64,000 nucleotides of DNA from Halolamina sp. CBA1230 (GTDB lineage Archaea; Halobacteriota; Halobacteria; Halobacteriales; Haloferacaceae), in NCBI RefSeq assembly GCF_002025255.2, contig NZ_CP054587.1, forward strand, positions 496,001-560,000, read 5' to 3'. Shown in pieces: positions 43,272-52,051 of this stretch; position 1 is the first letter of the stretch; every line of letters starts with the position of its first letter. The position numbers and the translations under genes were made by a program. Under the pieces are notes generated by a model, which was not told the origin of the DNA, searched no databases, and saw only the letters and a list, made by a program, of their open reading frames with translations.

Positions 43272-43315
43272 CGCCGAAGCGTGTTCTTTTGACCTCCGGG
43301 CCGGTAGCGGCAGTA

Positions 43316-43387
43316 GGGCGTGTGGCCTAGCGGACAAGGCGAGGGGTTCCTAACTCCTCGAGCGTGGGTTCGAATCCCACCACGCCC
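43316..43387 (+). tRNA. tRNA-Arg (anticodon CCU)
   Basis: Acceptor GGGCGTG/CACGCCC. Anticodon arm AGGGG-TTCCTAA-CTCCT gives CCT at 34-36. T arm GTGGGTTCGAATCCCAC. No CCA, no intron. Decodes AGG. TTTTGA about 28 bases upstream fits an archaeal TATA. Confidence 0.93.
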
Positions 43388-43745
43388 GTCTTCCGGCGAA
43401 CGAAGTGAGCCGTGAAAACAGCTCAGGGGGGATTCGAATCAGGGAGGTCGCGCGCAGCGAGCGAGCACGTCCGACCGTGGTTCGAATCCCACCACGCCCG
43501 CTCTCGTGTCGAGCGAAGCGAGACCGAGAGCGTCGCGTGTGGGATTCCGAACCCTGTCAGTCGCAGCGACCGAGCGAAGCGAGGTCGACCGTCTGACTCC
43601 GGTTCGAACCCACCACGCCACTGGTGAAGTCGGCGTCCGACGACTCGCCGTTAATAACTCAACCCTCACAAATTACCAAATACTCGCATAGAGACCCGCC
43701 GTATTAGCAGTGAGATTATTAACTGCGTAGCGACTACCCTCGTGT
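43388..43745. other. Gene-free stretch with repeated tRNA-Arg 3' ends and metal-ATPase promoter
   Basis: 358 bases. Partial copies of the tRNA 3' end occur at 43477-43500 (GTGGTTCGAATCCCACCACG...) and 43601-43619 (GGTTCGAACCCACCACGCC), with a weaker GGATTCGAATC at 43430-43440. The last 100 bases are A/T-rich. No intact gene is seen. Confidence 0.75.
43707..43726 (+). promoter_or_regulatory. TATA box flanked by a palindrome
   Basis: GCAGT (43707-43711) and ACTGC (43722-43726) form a perfect inverted repeat around GATTATTAA (43714-43722), the TATA candidate 28 bases before the ATPase ATG. A regulator here would block TBP binding. Confidence 0.5.
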
Positions 43746-46292
43746 ATGAGCGGCCACGGGGGAGCAAGCGACGACACCGACCCACCCGACAACGAGCGGA
43801 CAGCCGACGCCGACGAGGAGTCCCTCCAGCTCACCGTCCCCGAGATGGACTGCCCGTCGTGTGCCGGCAAGGTCGAGCGCAGCGTCCGCGAACTCGACGC
43901 CGTCGCGGACGTCGACCCGCAGGTGACCACCGGCACGCTGACCGTGCGCTACGACCCCGACGGGGCCACTCCCGAGGACGTGGCCGAGCGCGTCGAGGGC
44001 GCGGGGTACGCGGTCGAGTCCGGCGTCGGCGAGGCGACCGAGACGTTCACCGCACCGGAGATGGACTGCGCCTCCTGTGCCGGGAAAGTCGAGAACGCTG
44101 TCGCGGACGTCGACGGCGTCACCACCTACCGGACCCAGCCCACCACCGGGAAGGTTACGGTCACGTTCGACCGCGGGCGAACGACCGCCGACGAGGTCAC
44201 GCGGGCGATCGAGAACGCCGGCTACGAGGTGGTCGACTCGACCGCCGACGGCGGCGACGGCGGCGTCGCCGAAACCGAGAGCGTCTGGCGGAGCCGACGG
44301 GCGATCAAGACGTGGGTCAGCGGCGTGTTCACTGCGCTCGGCCTGCTGTTCGAGTTCGTTCTCGGCGGGGCGAACGCCGAGCTGCTGGCCGCCGGCGCGG
44401 TGACGATCACGACCGCCGACGCGCTGTTCCTCGCCGCGGTCGTCGCGGGCGGGCAGGAGATCGTCCGCGGCGGCTACTACTCGCTGCGGAACCGCAACCT
44501 CGACATCGACCTGCTGATGAGCCTCGCGATCCTCGGCGCCGTCGCCGTCAGCCTGGGGTTCGGCGAGGCGCTGTACATGGAGGCCGCGACGCTCGCGTTC
44601 CTGTTCAGCGTCGCCGAACTGCTGGAGCGCTACTCGATGGACAGGGCACGGAACTCCCTACAGGAACTGATGGATCTCTCGCCCGACGAGGCGACGGTCC
44701 GCCGCGACGGGGAGGAGGTCACGGTTCCCGTCGATCAGGTCGCCGTCGGCGACGTGGTGGTCGTGAAGCCGGGCGAGAAGATCCCCCTCGACGGCGAAGT
44801 GATCGAGGGCGAGAGCGCGGTGAATCAGGCGCCGATCACCGGCGAGAGCGTCCCCGTGGACAAGACGCCCGGCGACGAGGTGTACGCCGGGACGGTCAAC
44901 GAGCAGGGGTATCTGGAGGTGCAGGTCACCTCCGAGGCCGGCGACAACACGCTCTCCCGGATCATCGAGATGGTCGAGGACGCCCAGGCGAACAAGACCG
45001 AGCGCGAGCAGTTCGTCGAGCGGTTCGCGGGCTACTACACGCCCGTCGTGGTCGTCTTCGCGGTGCTCGTGACCGCGCTGTCGCCGACCGTCCTGGGCGT
45101 CTCCGCCACGCAGGCGATCGTCTACGGGCTGACGCTGCTCGTGCTCTCCTGTCCCTGCGCGTTCGTCATCTCCACGCCCGTCTCCGTGGTCTCGGGGATC
45201 ACCAGCGGCGCGAAAAACGGCGTCCTGATCAAGGGCGGCGACCACCTCGAAGCGATGGGCGAGGTCGACGCCGTCGCCCTCGACAAGACGGGGACGCTCA
45301 CGGCCGGGGAACTGCGCGTCACCGACGTGGTCCCGCTGGGAGAGAACGACGAGGCGGACGTGCTCCGGTGTGCGAAGGGGCTCGAATCCCGCTCGGAACA
45401 CCCCATCGGCGAGGCGATCGTCGAGCGCGCTGAGAGCCGCGGCGTCGACGACCGCGCTGTCGACGAGTTCGAGAGCATCACCGGGAAGGGAGTCCGGGCG
45501 GAGCTCGACGGGACCACCCACTACGCCGGGAAGCCGGGGCTGTTCGAGGAGCTGGGGTTCGACCTGAACCACGTCCACGCAGCGACCGACGGCGGCGTGG
45601 TCACGCGGAAGAGCCAGCGGCTCTGTGAGCGCAACGACTGCGTCGACCTGCTGGAGACGGTCGTCCCCGACCTCCAGACAGAGGGGAAGACAGTCGTGCT
45701 TGTCGGGACTGACGAGGAGATCGAGGGTGTGATCGCTGTCGCCGACGACGTCCGCCCGGAAGCGGAGCGGGCGGTCGCCCGGCTCCACGATCTGGGTGTC
45801 GAGCACGTGGTGATGCTGACCGGCGACAACGAGCGGACCGCCCGCGCGATCGCCGAGCGCGTCGGCGTCGACGAGTTCCGCGCCGAACTACTCCCGGAGG
45901 ACAAGGTCGACGCCGTGCGTGAGTTGGACGACGAGTACGACGGCGTCGCGATGGTCGGCGACGGGATCAACGACGCCCCCGCGCTCGCGACGGCGACCGT
46001 CGGCGTCGCGATGGGCGCGGCGGGGACGGACACCGCAATCGAGACCGCCGACATCGCGCTGATGGGCGACGATCTCTCGCGGCTGCCGTACCTCTACGAA
46101 CTCTCCCACGACGCCAACGGCGTGATCCGGCAGAACATCTGGACCAGCCTCGCGGTGAAGGCGGGGCTCGCGCTGGCGGTGCCGTTCGGCTACGTCCCCA
46201 TCTGGGCCGCCGTCCTGATCGGCGACGCGGGGATGACGCTGGGCGTGACGGGGAACGCGATGCGGCTCTCCCGGATCACGCCCGAGGAGTGA
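43746..46292 (+). CDS. P1B-type heavy-metal ATPase (Zn/Cd/Pb class)
   Basis: 848 residues. Two N-terminal HMA domains (MDCPSCAGKVE ~37; MDCASCAGKVE ~107), membrane motif CPC (Cys469, Cys471), Asp513 in DKTGTL, SEHP in the N domain and GDGIND. The last helices contain N-x7-K (NIWTSLAVK) and GDAGMT, matching the P1B-2 signature (N...K...D-x-G) for Zn2+, Cd2+ or Pb2+ export rather than Cu+. An insertion with KSQRLCERNDC lies in the ATP-binding region. A TRASH regulator is encoded 2.3 kb downstream. Confidence 0.93.
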   Translation: MSGHGGASDDTDPPDNERTADADEESLQLTVPEMDCPSCAGKVERSVRELDAVADVDPQVTTGTLTVRYDPDGATPEDVAERVEGAGYAVESGVGEATETFTAPEMDCASCAGKVENAVADVDGVTTYRTQPTTGKVTVTFDRGRTTADEVTRAIENAGYEVVDSTADGGDGGVAETESVWRSRRAIKTWVSGVFTALGLLFEFVLGGANAELLAAGAVTITTADALFLAAVVAGGQEIVRGGYYSLRNRNLDIDLLMSLAILGAVAVSLGFGEALYMEAATLAFLFSVAELLERYSMDRARNSLQELMDLSPDEATVRRDGEEVTVPVDQVAVGDVVVVKPGEKIPLDGEVIEGESAVNQAPITGESVPVDKTPGDEVYAGTVNEQGYLEVQVTSEAGDNTLSRIIEMVEDAQANKTEREQFVERFAGYYTPVVVVFAVLVTALSPTVLGVSATQAIVYGLTLLVLSCPCAFVISTPVSVVSGITSGAKNGVLIKGGDHLEAMGEVDAVALDKTGTLTAGELRVTDVVPLGENDEADVLRCAKGLESRSEHPIGEAIVERAESRGVDDRAVDEFESITGKGVRAELDGTTHYAGKPGLFEELGFDLNHVHAATDGGVVTRKSQRLCERNDCVDLLETVVPDLQTEGKTVVLVGTDEEIEGVIAVADDVRPEAERAVARLHDLGVEHVVMLTGDNERTARAIAERVGVDEFRAELLPEDKVDAVRELDDEYDGVAMVGDGINDAPALATATVGVAMGAAGTDTAIETADIALMGDDLSRLPYLYELSHDANGVIRQNIWTSLAVKAGLALAVPFGYVPIWAAVLIGDAGMTLGVTGNAMRLSRITPEE

Positions 46293-46296
46293 CGCC

Positions 46297-48540
46297 TCAC
46301 TCCGCGTCCGCAGCGGGGAGTGTGACGGAGAACGTCGCCCCTTCACCCGGTTCAGAGTCGACCCAGATCTCCCCGTCGTGGCGGTCGACGATGCGCTCAC
46401 AGAGCGCGAGCCCGATCCCCGTCCCCGACTCGTCGTCCCGGCCCAGGCGTTCGAACATCTGGAAGACGCGCTCGGACTGATCCGGATCGATGCCGACGCC
46501 CTCGTCGGAGACGGCGACGACCCACTCCGCGCCGTCGCGTTCGGCGTCGATAGTGACGGTGGGGTCGCCGTCGCCGCTGTACTCGATGGCGTTCTCGAGC
46601 AGGTTCTGGAACACTTGCCGGAGCTGGCTGGCGTCGCCCTCGACAATCGGGAGCGACGCGACCGTCACGTCGGCGCCGCTCTCCGCGAGCTTCACCTGCA
46701 GGTCCTCGCTGACGGCGTCGACGACGTCGTTCAGGTCGACCGGCTCGAACGGGTCCCCCCGGGTCTCGATGCGAGAGTACTCGAGCAGCCCGTCGATCAT
46801 CTCGCGCATCCGCTCGGCGCCGTCGACCGCGTACTCGAGGAACTCCTCGCCGTCGCCGTCGAGCTCCTCGCCGTAGCGCTCGTCGATCAGCTGGAGGTAG
46901 GAGGAGACCATCCGCAGTGGCTCGTTGAGGTCGTGGGAGACCGCGTAGGCGAACTCCTCCAGCCGCTCGTTCGAGCGCTCGAGCTTCCGCTCGTACTCCT
47001 TCCGGTCGGAGATATCCCGGACGACGCCGACCCGACGCACGCTCCCGTCGGACGGGGGCAACAGCGCGAACGTCGCCTCCGCGGGGAGGCGTTCGCCGCC
47101 GGCGCACACGAGCTCCGTCTCGATCGTCGGGGTCCGTTGCTCGCCGTCGCGGAGCGATCTCTCGGCCTCGAGTGCCCGTTCGACCGTCCCCTCGTCGACG
47201 ACCAGCGAGACGTGTGCGCCGAGCAGTTCCTCCCGGTCGTAGCCGACCATCTCGGCGTAGCGGTCGTTGACCGTCGTGAACGTCCCGTCCCCGTCGACGA
47301 CGTAGACGCCGTCGTTGAGCGTCTCGACGAGCGTCTGGTACCGTTCGAGCTCGCGCTCGCGCTCCTTGCGCTCGGTGATGTCGACCAAGTACCCCAGGAA
47401 GTTCGTGACCATCCCGTCCTCGCGCACGATCTTCGTCGTGTCCCGAACCCACCTGGTCTCGCCGTCCGCGGTGACGATCCGATACGGGTCGTGACTGAAC
47501 CGTTCGGTCCCGCCGTCGGTGTTCTCGGCGACCTCCTCGACGACGCGGTCGATATCCTCGTCGTGGATCAGGTCGGCGAAGGCGATCTCTCCGGCGGTGA
47601 GTTCGGCGGGCGTGTAGCCGAACGCGTTCTCGACGTTCGGCGAGACGTACTCGACGGGCCACCCCGCCTCGGCGTCGGGCGCCCAGCGGAACACGACGGC
47701 CGGTCCGGCGGCGAACGTCTCGCGTTCCTCCTCGAGCCGCGCGACGGCCCGCCGGCGCTGAGTCACGTCGGTGATTATCCCCTCGATCTCCACCAGTTCG
47801 CCGTCCTCGAAGATGCCACGGCCGAACTCCCTGACCCAGCGCGTCTCACCGCCGGCGGTCACGATCCGGTACTGCTCGGAGAACGGCTCCCGGTCGGTCA
47901 CGGTCGACTGGACCCGGTCCCAGAGGTCGTCACGGTCCGCGTCGTGAACCACGTCGTCGCCGTAGTCCACGGCCCCGTGTTCGAGCGCCTCTGAGGGGTA
48001 GCCGGTCACCTCCCCGCAGGCGTCGCTGACGAACTCCATCGGCCACCCTCGCTCGTTCCGGCAGCGGTACACCATCCCGGGAACGTTGTCGATCAGCCGC
48101 GACAGTCGGCGCTCGCGCTCGCGAAGCGCACGCTGCAGTTCCTGACTCCCGTCCCCGTCGTGGGGCTGGAGGAGGCAGATACCGCCCCCGCCCGGTAGCG
48201 CGCCGACCCGGGCGCCGCAGTGAGTCGACTCCCCGTCGGCGGTGGTGACGGAGAGGTCGGTCGACGCCGTCTCGCCGTCGCCGGTCGCCGCTCGCGTACT
48301 CATCGCGCGCTCGAGCCGTCGCCACCCGTCGTCGCCGACCACGGCCGAGACGTGCTCCCCGCGGAGGTCGCCGCGGGCGTGTCCGGTCACGTCGAGCAGG
48401 TCGTCGTCGACGTCAGTGACGGACCCGTCCCGATCGAACCGGAGCACGCCGCCGTCGACGAGCCCAGCGAGAGCCCGGTACTGCTCGGGCGGACGGTCCG
48501 CAGCGCCGCCCCCGTCGGCGGCCCCCGCTGGATCACTCAT
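46297..48540 (-). CDS. PAS-rich sensor histidine kinase
   Basis: 747 residues from ATG 48540 (GTG 48546 is adjacent). Roughly four PAS domains (~15-130, ~150-265, ~270-395, ~400-510), each of the last three opened by a linker like RERERRLSRLID. The kinase has H box SHDLNEPLRMV, N box NLLENAIEYS, D box DEGVGI and G box GTGIGLAL. There is no membrane helix, so it is cytoplasmic. No response regulator is next to it. It converges with the ATPase, four bases apart. Confidence 0.93.
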   Translation of the reverse strand: MSDPAGAADGGGAADRPPEQYRALAGLVDGGVLRFDRDGSVTDVDDDLLDVTGHARGDLRGEHVSAVVGDDGWRRLERAMSTRAATGDGETASTDLSVTTADGESTHCGARVGALPGGGGICLLQPHDGDGSQELQRALRERERRLSRLIDNVPGMVYRCRNERGWPMEFVSDACGEVTGYPSEALEHGAVDYGDDVVHDADRDDLWDRVQSTVTDREPFSEQYRIVTAGGETRWVREFGRGIFEDGELVEIEGIITDVTQRRRAVARLEEERETFAAGPAVVFRWAPDAEAGWPVEYVSPNVENAFGYTPAELTAGEIAFADLIHDEDIDRVVEEVAENTDGGTERFSHDPYRIVTADGETRWVRDTTKIVREDGMVTNFLGYLVDITERKERERELERYQTLVETLNDGVYVVDGDGTFTTVNDRYAEMVGYDREELLGAHVSLVVDEGTVERALEAERSLRDGEQRTPTIETELVCAGGERLPAEATFALLPPSDGSVRRVGVVRDISDRKEYERKLERSNERLEEFAYAVSHDLNEPLRMVSSYLQLIDERYGEELDGDGEEFLEYAVDGAERMREMIDGLLEYSRIETRGDPFEPVDLNDVVDAVSEDLQVKLAESGADVTVASLPIVEGDASQLRQVFQNLLENAIEYSGDGDPTVTIDAERDGAEWVVAVSDEGVGIDPDQSERVFQMFERLGRDDESGTGIGLALCERIVDRHDGEIWVDSEPGEGATFSVTLPAADAE

Positions 48541-48588
48541 GCGCACAGTGGTGCGACGCTGACAGCAAAAGTGCTCCGGCTGTCCCCC

Positions 48589-49176
48589 TCAGGCTCCCTC
48601 CTCCATCCGCTCGTAGCGCTCCACGAACCGCGAGCGACAGGAGGGACAGCAGAAGTGGTACACGTCGTCGCCCAGGCGTTCGGTCTCTCCCTCGCTGTCG
48701 ACGGTGTTGCCACACTCGTCACAGCTCAGCGCGAACTCGACGCCGCCCAGCGCGGGCGTCCACTCGACGTCGTCGACGACGGTGACCTCGCGCTCAATGA
48801 CGACGGCGTCGCCCACGAGATCGGTCAGCCAGCCGCGCACGCCGTTCGCCTCGGCGCGACCGTAGAACAGCAGCTCCTCGTCGGCGGTCACGAACAGGTG
48901 TTCGACCGCGGTGGCGGCCGACACGCGATCCCGGAGGTCCTCCATCCCGTCCTCGACAGCGAGACGGACGAACACGGGCACCCCGGCACGTAGCTGCGAG
49001 CGGTCCACGTCGACGGTGAACCGCTCCAGCACGCCCGAATCCTGGAGTCGCTGGACGCGATCGGAGACGGCCGGCCCCGAGAGCCCGACGTCGTCGCCGA
49101 TCTCGCTGTACGACCGGCGAGCGTTCTCGGCCAGCAGCTCGATGATCCGCAGGTCGGTCTCGTCGAGGTCGCGCAT
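48589..49176 (-). CDS. Lrp/AsnC regulator with C-terminal TRASH metal domain
   Basis: 195 residues. N-terminal AsnC helix-turn-helix (RIIELLAENARRSYSEIGDD, then VGLSGPAVSDRVQRLQ), a middle ligand-like domain, and a C-terminal TRASH domain: CDEC ... FCCPSCRSRFVERYE. The same architecture in Halobacterium (VNG1179C) controls a copper-type P1 ATPase, so this one likely senses a metal and controls the ATPase 2.3 kb away. It is divergent from the pilus operon. Confidence 0.92.
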   Translation of the reverse strand: MRDLDETDLRIIELLAENARRSYSEIGDDVGLSGPAVSDRVQRLQDSGVLERFTVDVDRSQLRAGVPVFVRLAVEDGMEDLRDRVSAATAVEHLFVTADEELLFYGRAEANGVRGWLTDLVGDAVVIEREVTVVDDVEWTPALGGVEFALSCDECGNTVDSEGETERLGDDVYHFCCPSCRSRFVERYERMEEGA

Positions 49177-49251
49177 GGGTCGGGGTACGGGGACCGGCAC
49201 CAAAGACCTTCGCCGTCGTCGGTTCTCCGTGTTGATACTGCCAGGCGAGAC

Positions 49252-49268
49252 TTTTTGCGTGCGGCGTT
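49252..49268 (+). promoter_or_regulatory. Pilus-operon promoter motif, copy 1
   Basis: TTTTTGCGTGCGGCGTT, 15 bases before the pilB ATG. The same string with one change is at 58334-58350 before the HTH gene. The T-run is placed as a TATA box would be for a leaderless start. Confidence 0.65.
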
Positions 49269-49282
49269 AATCCGAGTAGTCA

Positions 49283-52051
49283 ATGGCTACCGACGAGGGG
49301 GACTCTTCCCCGAGCCCGCTCGACGGCGAGGTGCAGGAGGACGTCGAACCCGGCGAGGGCGCCGGGTCGACTCCGGACGCCGTCGTCGGCTCGTACACCT
49401 GGGACGATTTCCTTCGCGAACACGGCGAGGCCGAGGCGGCGGAAACGCTCTACCAGCGGTTCGAGGAGACGCCCGGCAGCGAGCGCTGGGGGGAGGAGGA
49501 CCGTTCGCTGACACGGGAGGACTGGGAACGAACCGACGTCGACCCCGCGGAGTATCTGGGGTTCCCGCCGTGGGAGATCGAAGCCCGCATCGCGGCCGCC
49601 GCGGGGGTCGCCGGGGACATCACTGACTACTCGTCGCTGATCGGCTACGACCAGACGCCGGTGATCAAGGACATCTACGGCTGGGCGGACTACAAACGCG
49701 AGTACTTCTACGACGAGGACGGCGAGCCGCCGACCGACAGCGACGGCGAGCCCGAGACGTTCGACCCCGCCGAGGCACTGGGGTTCCCCCCGGAGTCGAT
49801 CGGCGCGACGATGGCCGACTGCGAGCGGGCGGGTGAGGAGCTGCAGGAGCTGATCGACGAGCGCACCGTCGACGTCGACGAGGAGATCGACGAGGACGCC
49901 TTCTTCTCGGACACGCATGGGCAGACGACCGTCGCCAACCGGTACGATCTGGAGAAGACCGTCCCGATCGCGAAGAAGCAACACTTCCGGGAACGGGACC
50001 GCTACTGGGTGAACAAACCCTACTCCTTCGTGGTGATCTTCCACTCGACGAAGGAGAACGAGATCAAGTACTACGTCGTCGAGCCCCACCTCACCGAGAT
50101 CGAGGACGACCTCACCGACTACCTGACCGACAAGCTTCGGGCGTCGATCAAGTACGAGGACGAGGGCGACACCGCGGGCGACGAGGCCCACCGGCGCTCG
50201 GTGATCGAGAACCGAACCCGGGAGCTGCTCGACCGCTACGACCTCTACGACGAGCCCGGCGAGCCGGGCGAACGCGGCGGGCTGGGCAACCGCGTCGCGG
50301 ACGCGTTCGGGCTCGACCCGGGCGAGGGCGTCTCCGGTCGCGTCGTCGATTTACTGGGGTACGAGGAGCCCGTCGACGGCGTCCACCAACTGGCGGGGAT
50401 CGAGGTCCGCCCCGAATGGGCCCTGCTGGAGGAGGACGACGACACGCTCAACGAGTACCAGGTCGAGAAGCTGCTGTACTACCTCGAACGCGACTTCATC
50501 GGCTACGAGCGCATCGACGGCATCAAACACGACATCAACGTCGAGGACATCTCGTGTGACGGGTACAACGCCCCCGTCTTCGTCTACCACACCGACTACG
50601 AGCAGATCATCACCAACGTCTACCACGGCGAGGACGAACTTGACGACTTCGTCGTGAAGCTGGCCCAGCGATCCGGGAAGGGGATCTCCAAGCGCCGGCC
50701 ACAGGTCGACGCCACCCTCCCGGACGGGTCGCGTGCCCAGCTCACGCTCGGCAAGGAGGTCTCCGACCACGGGACCAACTACACGATCCGCCAGTTCAAG
50801 GACGTCCCGTTCACGCCGGTCGACCTGATCAACTGGCAGACGTTCAGCCTCGACGAGATGGCCTTTTTGTGGCTCTGTATCGAGAACCACAAGTCGCTGA
50901 TCTTCGCCGGCGGGACGGCCTCGGGGAAGACGACCTCGCTGAACGCGGTGTCGCTGTTCATCCCGTCGAACAGCAAGATCGTCTCCATCGAGGACACCCG
51001 CGAGGTCGAGCTCCCCCAGCGCAACTGGATCGCCTCAGTTACGCGCCCCTCGTTCTCCGACGACGACAAGGGCGACGTCGACGAGTTCGACCTGCTGGAG
51101 GCCGCGCTCCGCCAGCGCCCGGACTACATCGTGATGGGCGAGATCCGTGGCGAGGAGGGGCGGACGCTGTTCCAGGTCATGTCCACGGGGCACACCACCT
51201 ACACCACGTTCCACGCCGACAACGTGGGGGAGGTGCTGAAGCGGTTCACCACCGAGCCGATCAACGTCTCGAAGACGATGTTCACGGCGCTGGACCTCGT
51301 CTCCATCCAGACCTCTACCCGGGTGCACGGCCAGAAGGTGCGCCGGAACAAGTCGATCACCGAGATCAACCACTACGACGCCGAGAACGACGAGATCAAC
51401 GTGCAGGACGTGTACCAGTGGCAGGCCGAGACCGACGAGTTCCTGAAGATGGGCGACTCGAACACCTTGGAGGAGATCATGTTCGACCGCGGGTGGGACC
51501 GCGACCGCCTCGACGACGAGATCTTCAAGCGCCAGACGGTGCTCGCCTACCTGATCTACGAGGGGCTCAACACGTACACCCAGGTCGCGGCGACGTTCCA
51601 GGCGTTCATCAACGACCCCGAGACGATCCTCTCGCTGATGGCCAACGACCAGCTGGAGGCCTCGCTCGAGGATCTCCGGGAGATGGAGTCCGTGCTGATC
51701 GACATCGACCCCGAGAAGGAGGAGATGGTCCCCCGTCCCGACCCGACCGACGAGATCCTCGAGGAGGCCGCGGGGATCCTCGAAGAGGCGGAGGAGCGAC
51801 TGTTCGAGAAGTACCGCGGCGAGACCCCCGACGCGGTCGCGGACGCGCTGGTCGACACCGAGCCACAGGGCAACGTCGAAGCGACGGTCGACGCCGCGGG
51901 CGAACTCCCCGCCGGGGCCGAGGAAAGCGTCGAACTCGACGAGCCGAACGATCGTGCGGCGCTCGACGACGGCAACGAGGAGGACGACTCGATCCCGGAA
52001 CTCGAATCGGGCGACGAGGACGACGACTTGGCGAGCGGGGGCGACGAGTAG
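49283..52051 (+). CDS. pilB: Type IV pilus assembly ATPase PilB
   Basis: 922 residues, first gene of the pilus operon. VirB11/GspE-like: long N-terminal region with YTWDDFLREHGEAEA, central FPKR-like region, Walker A GGTASGKTTS (~544-553), Asp box SIEDTREVELPQ, Walker B DYIVMGEIRGEEG and His box STGHTTYTTFH. The C-terminal ~120 residues are acidic. It powers pilus extension, cytoplasmic. The next gene starts directly after the stop codon (TAG ATG), indicating tight coupling. Confidence 0.95.
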   Translation: MATDEGDSSPSPLDGEVQEDVEPGEGAGSTPDAVVGSYTWDDFLREHGEAEAAETLYQRFEETPGSERWGEEDRSLTREDWERTDVDPAEYLGFPPWEIEARIAAAAGVAGDITDYSSLIGYDQTPVIKDIYGWADYKREYFYDEDGEPPTDSDGEPETFDPAEALGFPPESIGATMADCERAGEELQELIDERTVDVDEEIDEDAFFSDTHGQTTVANRYDLEKTVPIAKKQHFRERDRYWVNKPYSFVVIFHSTKENEIKYYVVEPHLTEIEDDLTDYLTDKLRASIKYEDEGDTAGDEAHRRSVIENRTRELLDRYDLYDEPGEPGERGGLGNRVADAFGLDPGEGVSGRVVDLLGYEEPVDGVHQLAGIEVRPEWALLEEDDDTLNEYQVEKLLYYLERDFIGYERIDGIKHDINVEDISCDGYNAPVFVYHTDYEQIITNVYHGEDELDDFVVKLAQRSGKGISKRRPQVDATLPDGSRAQLTLGKEVSDHGTNYTIRQFKDVPFTPVDLINWQTFSLDEMAFLWLCIENHKSLIFAGGTASGKTTSLNAVSLFIPSNSKIVSIEDTREVELPQRNWIASVTRPSFSDDDKGDVDEFDLLEAALRQRPDYIVMGEIRGEEGRTLFQVMSTGHTTYTTFHADNVGEVLKRFTTEPINVSKTMFTALDLVSIQTSTRVHGQKVRRNKSITEINHYDAENDEINVQDVYQWQAETDEFLKMGDSNTLEEIMFDRGWDRDRLDDEIFKRQTVLAYLIYEGLNTYTQVAATFQAFINDPETILSLMANDQLEASLEDLREMESVLIDIDPEKEEMVPRPDPTDEILEEAAGILEEAEERLFEKYRGETPDAVADALVDTEPQGNVEATVDAAGELPAGAEESVELDEPNDRAALDDGNEEDDSIPELESGDEDDDLASGGDE

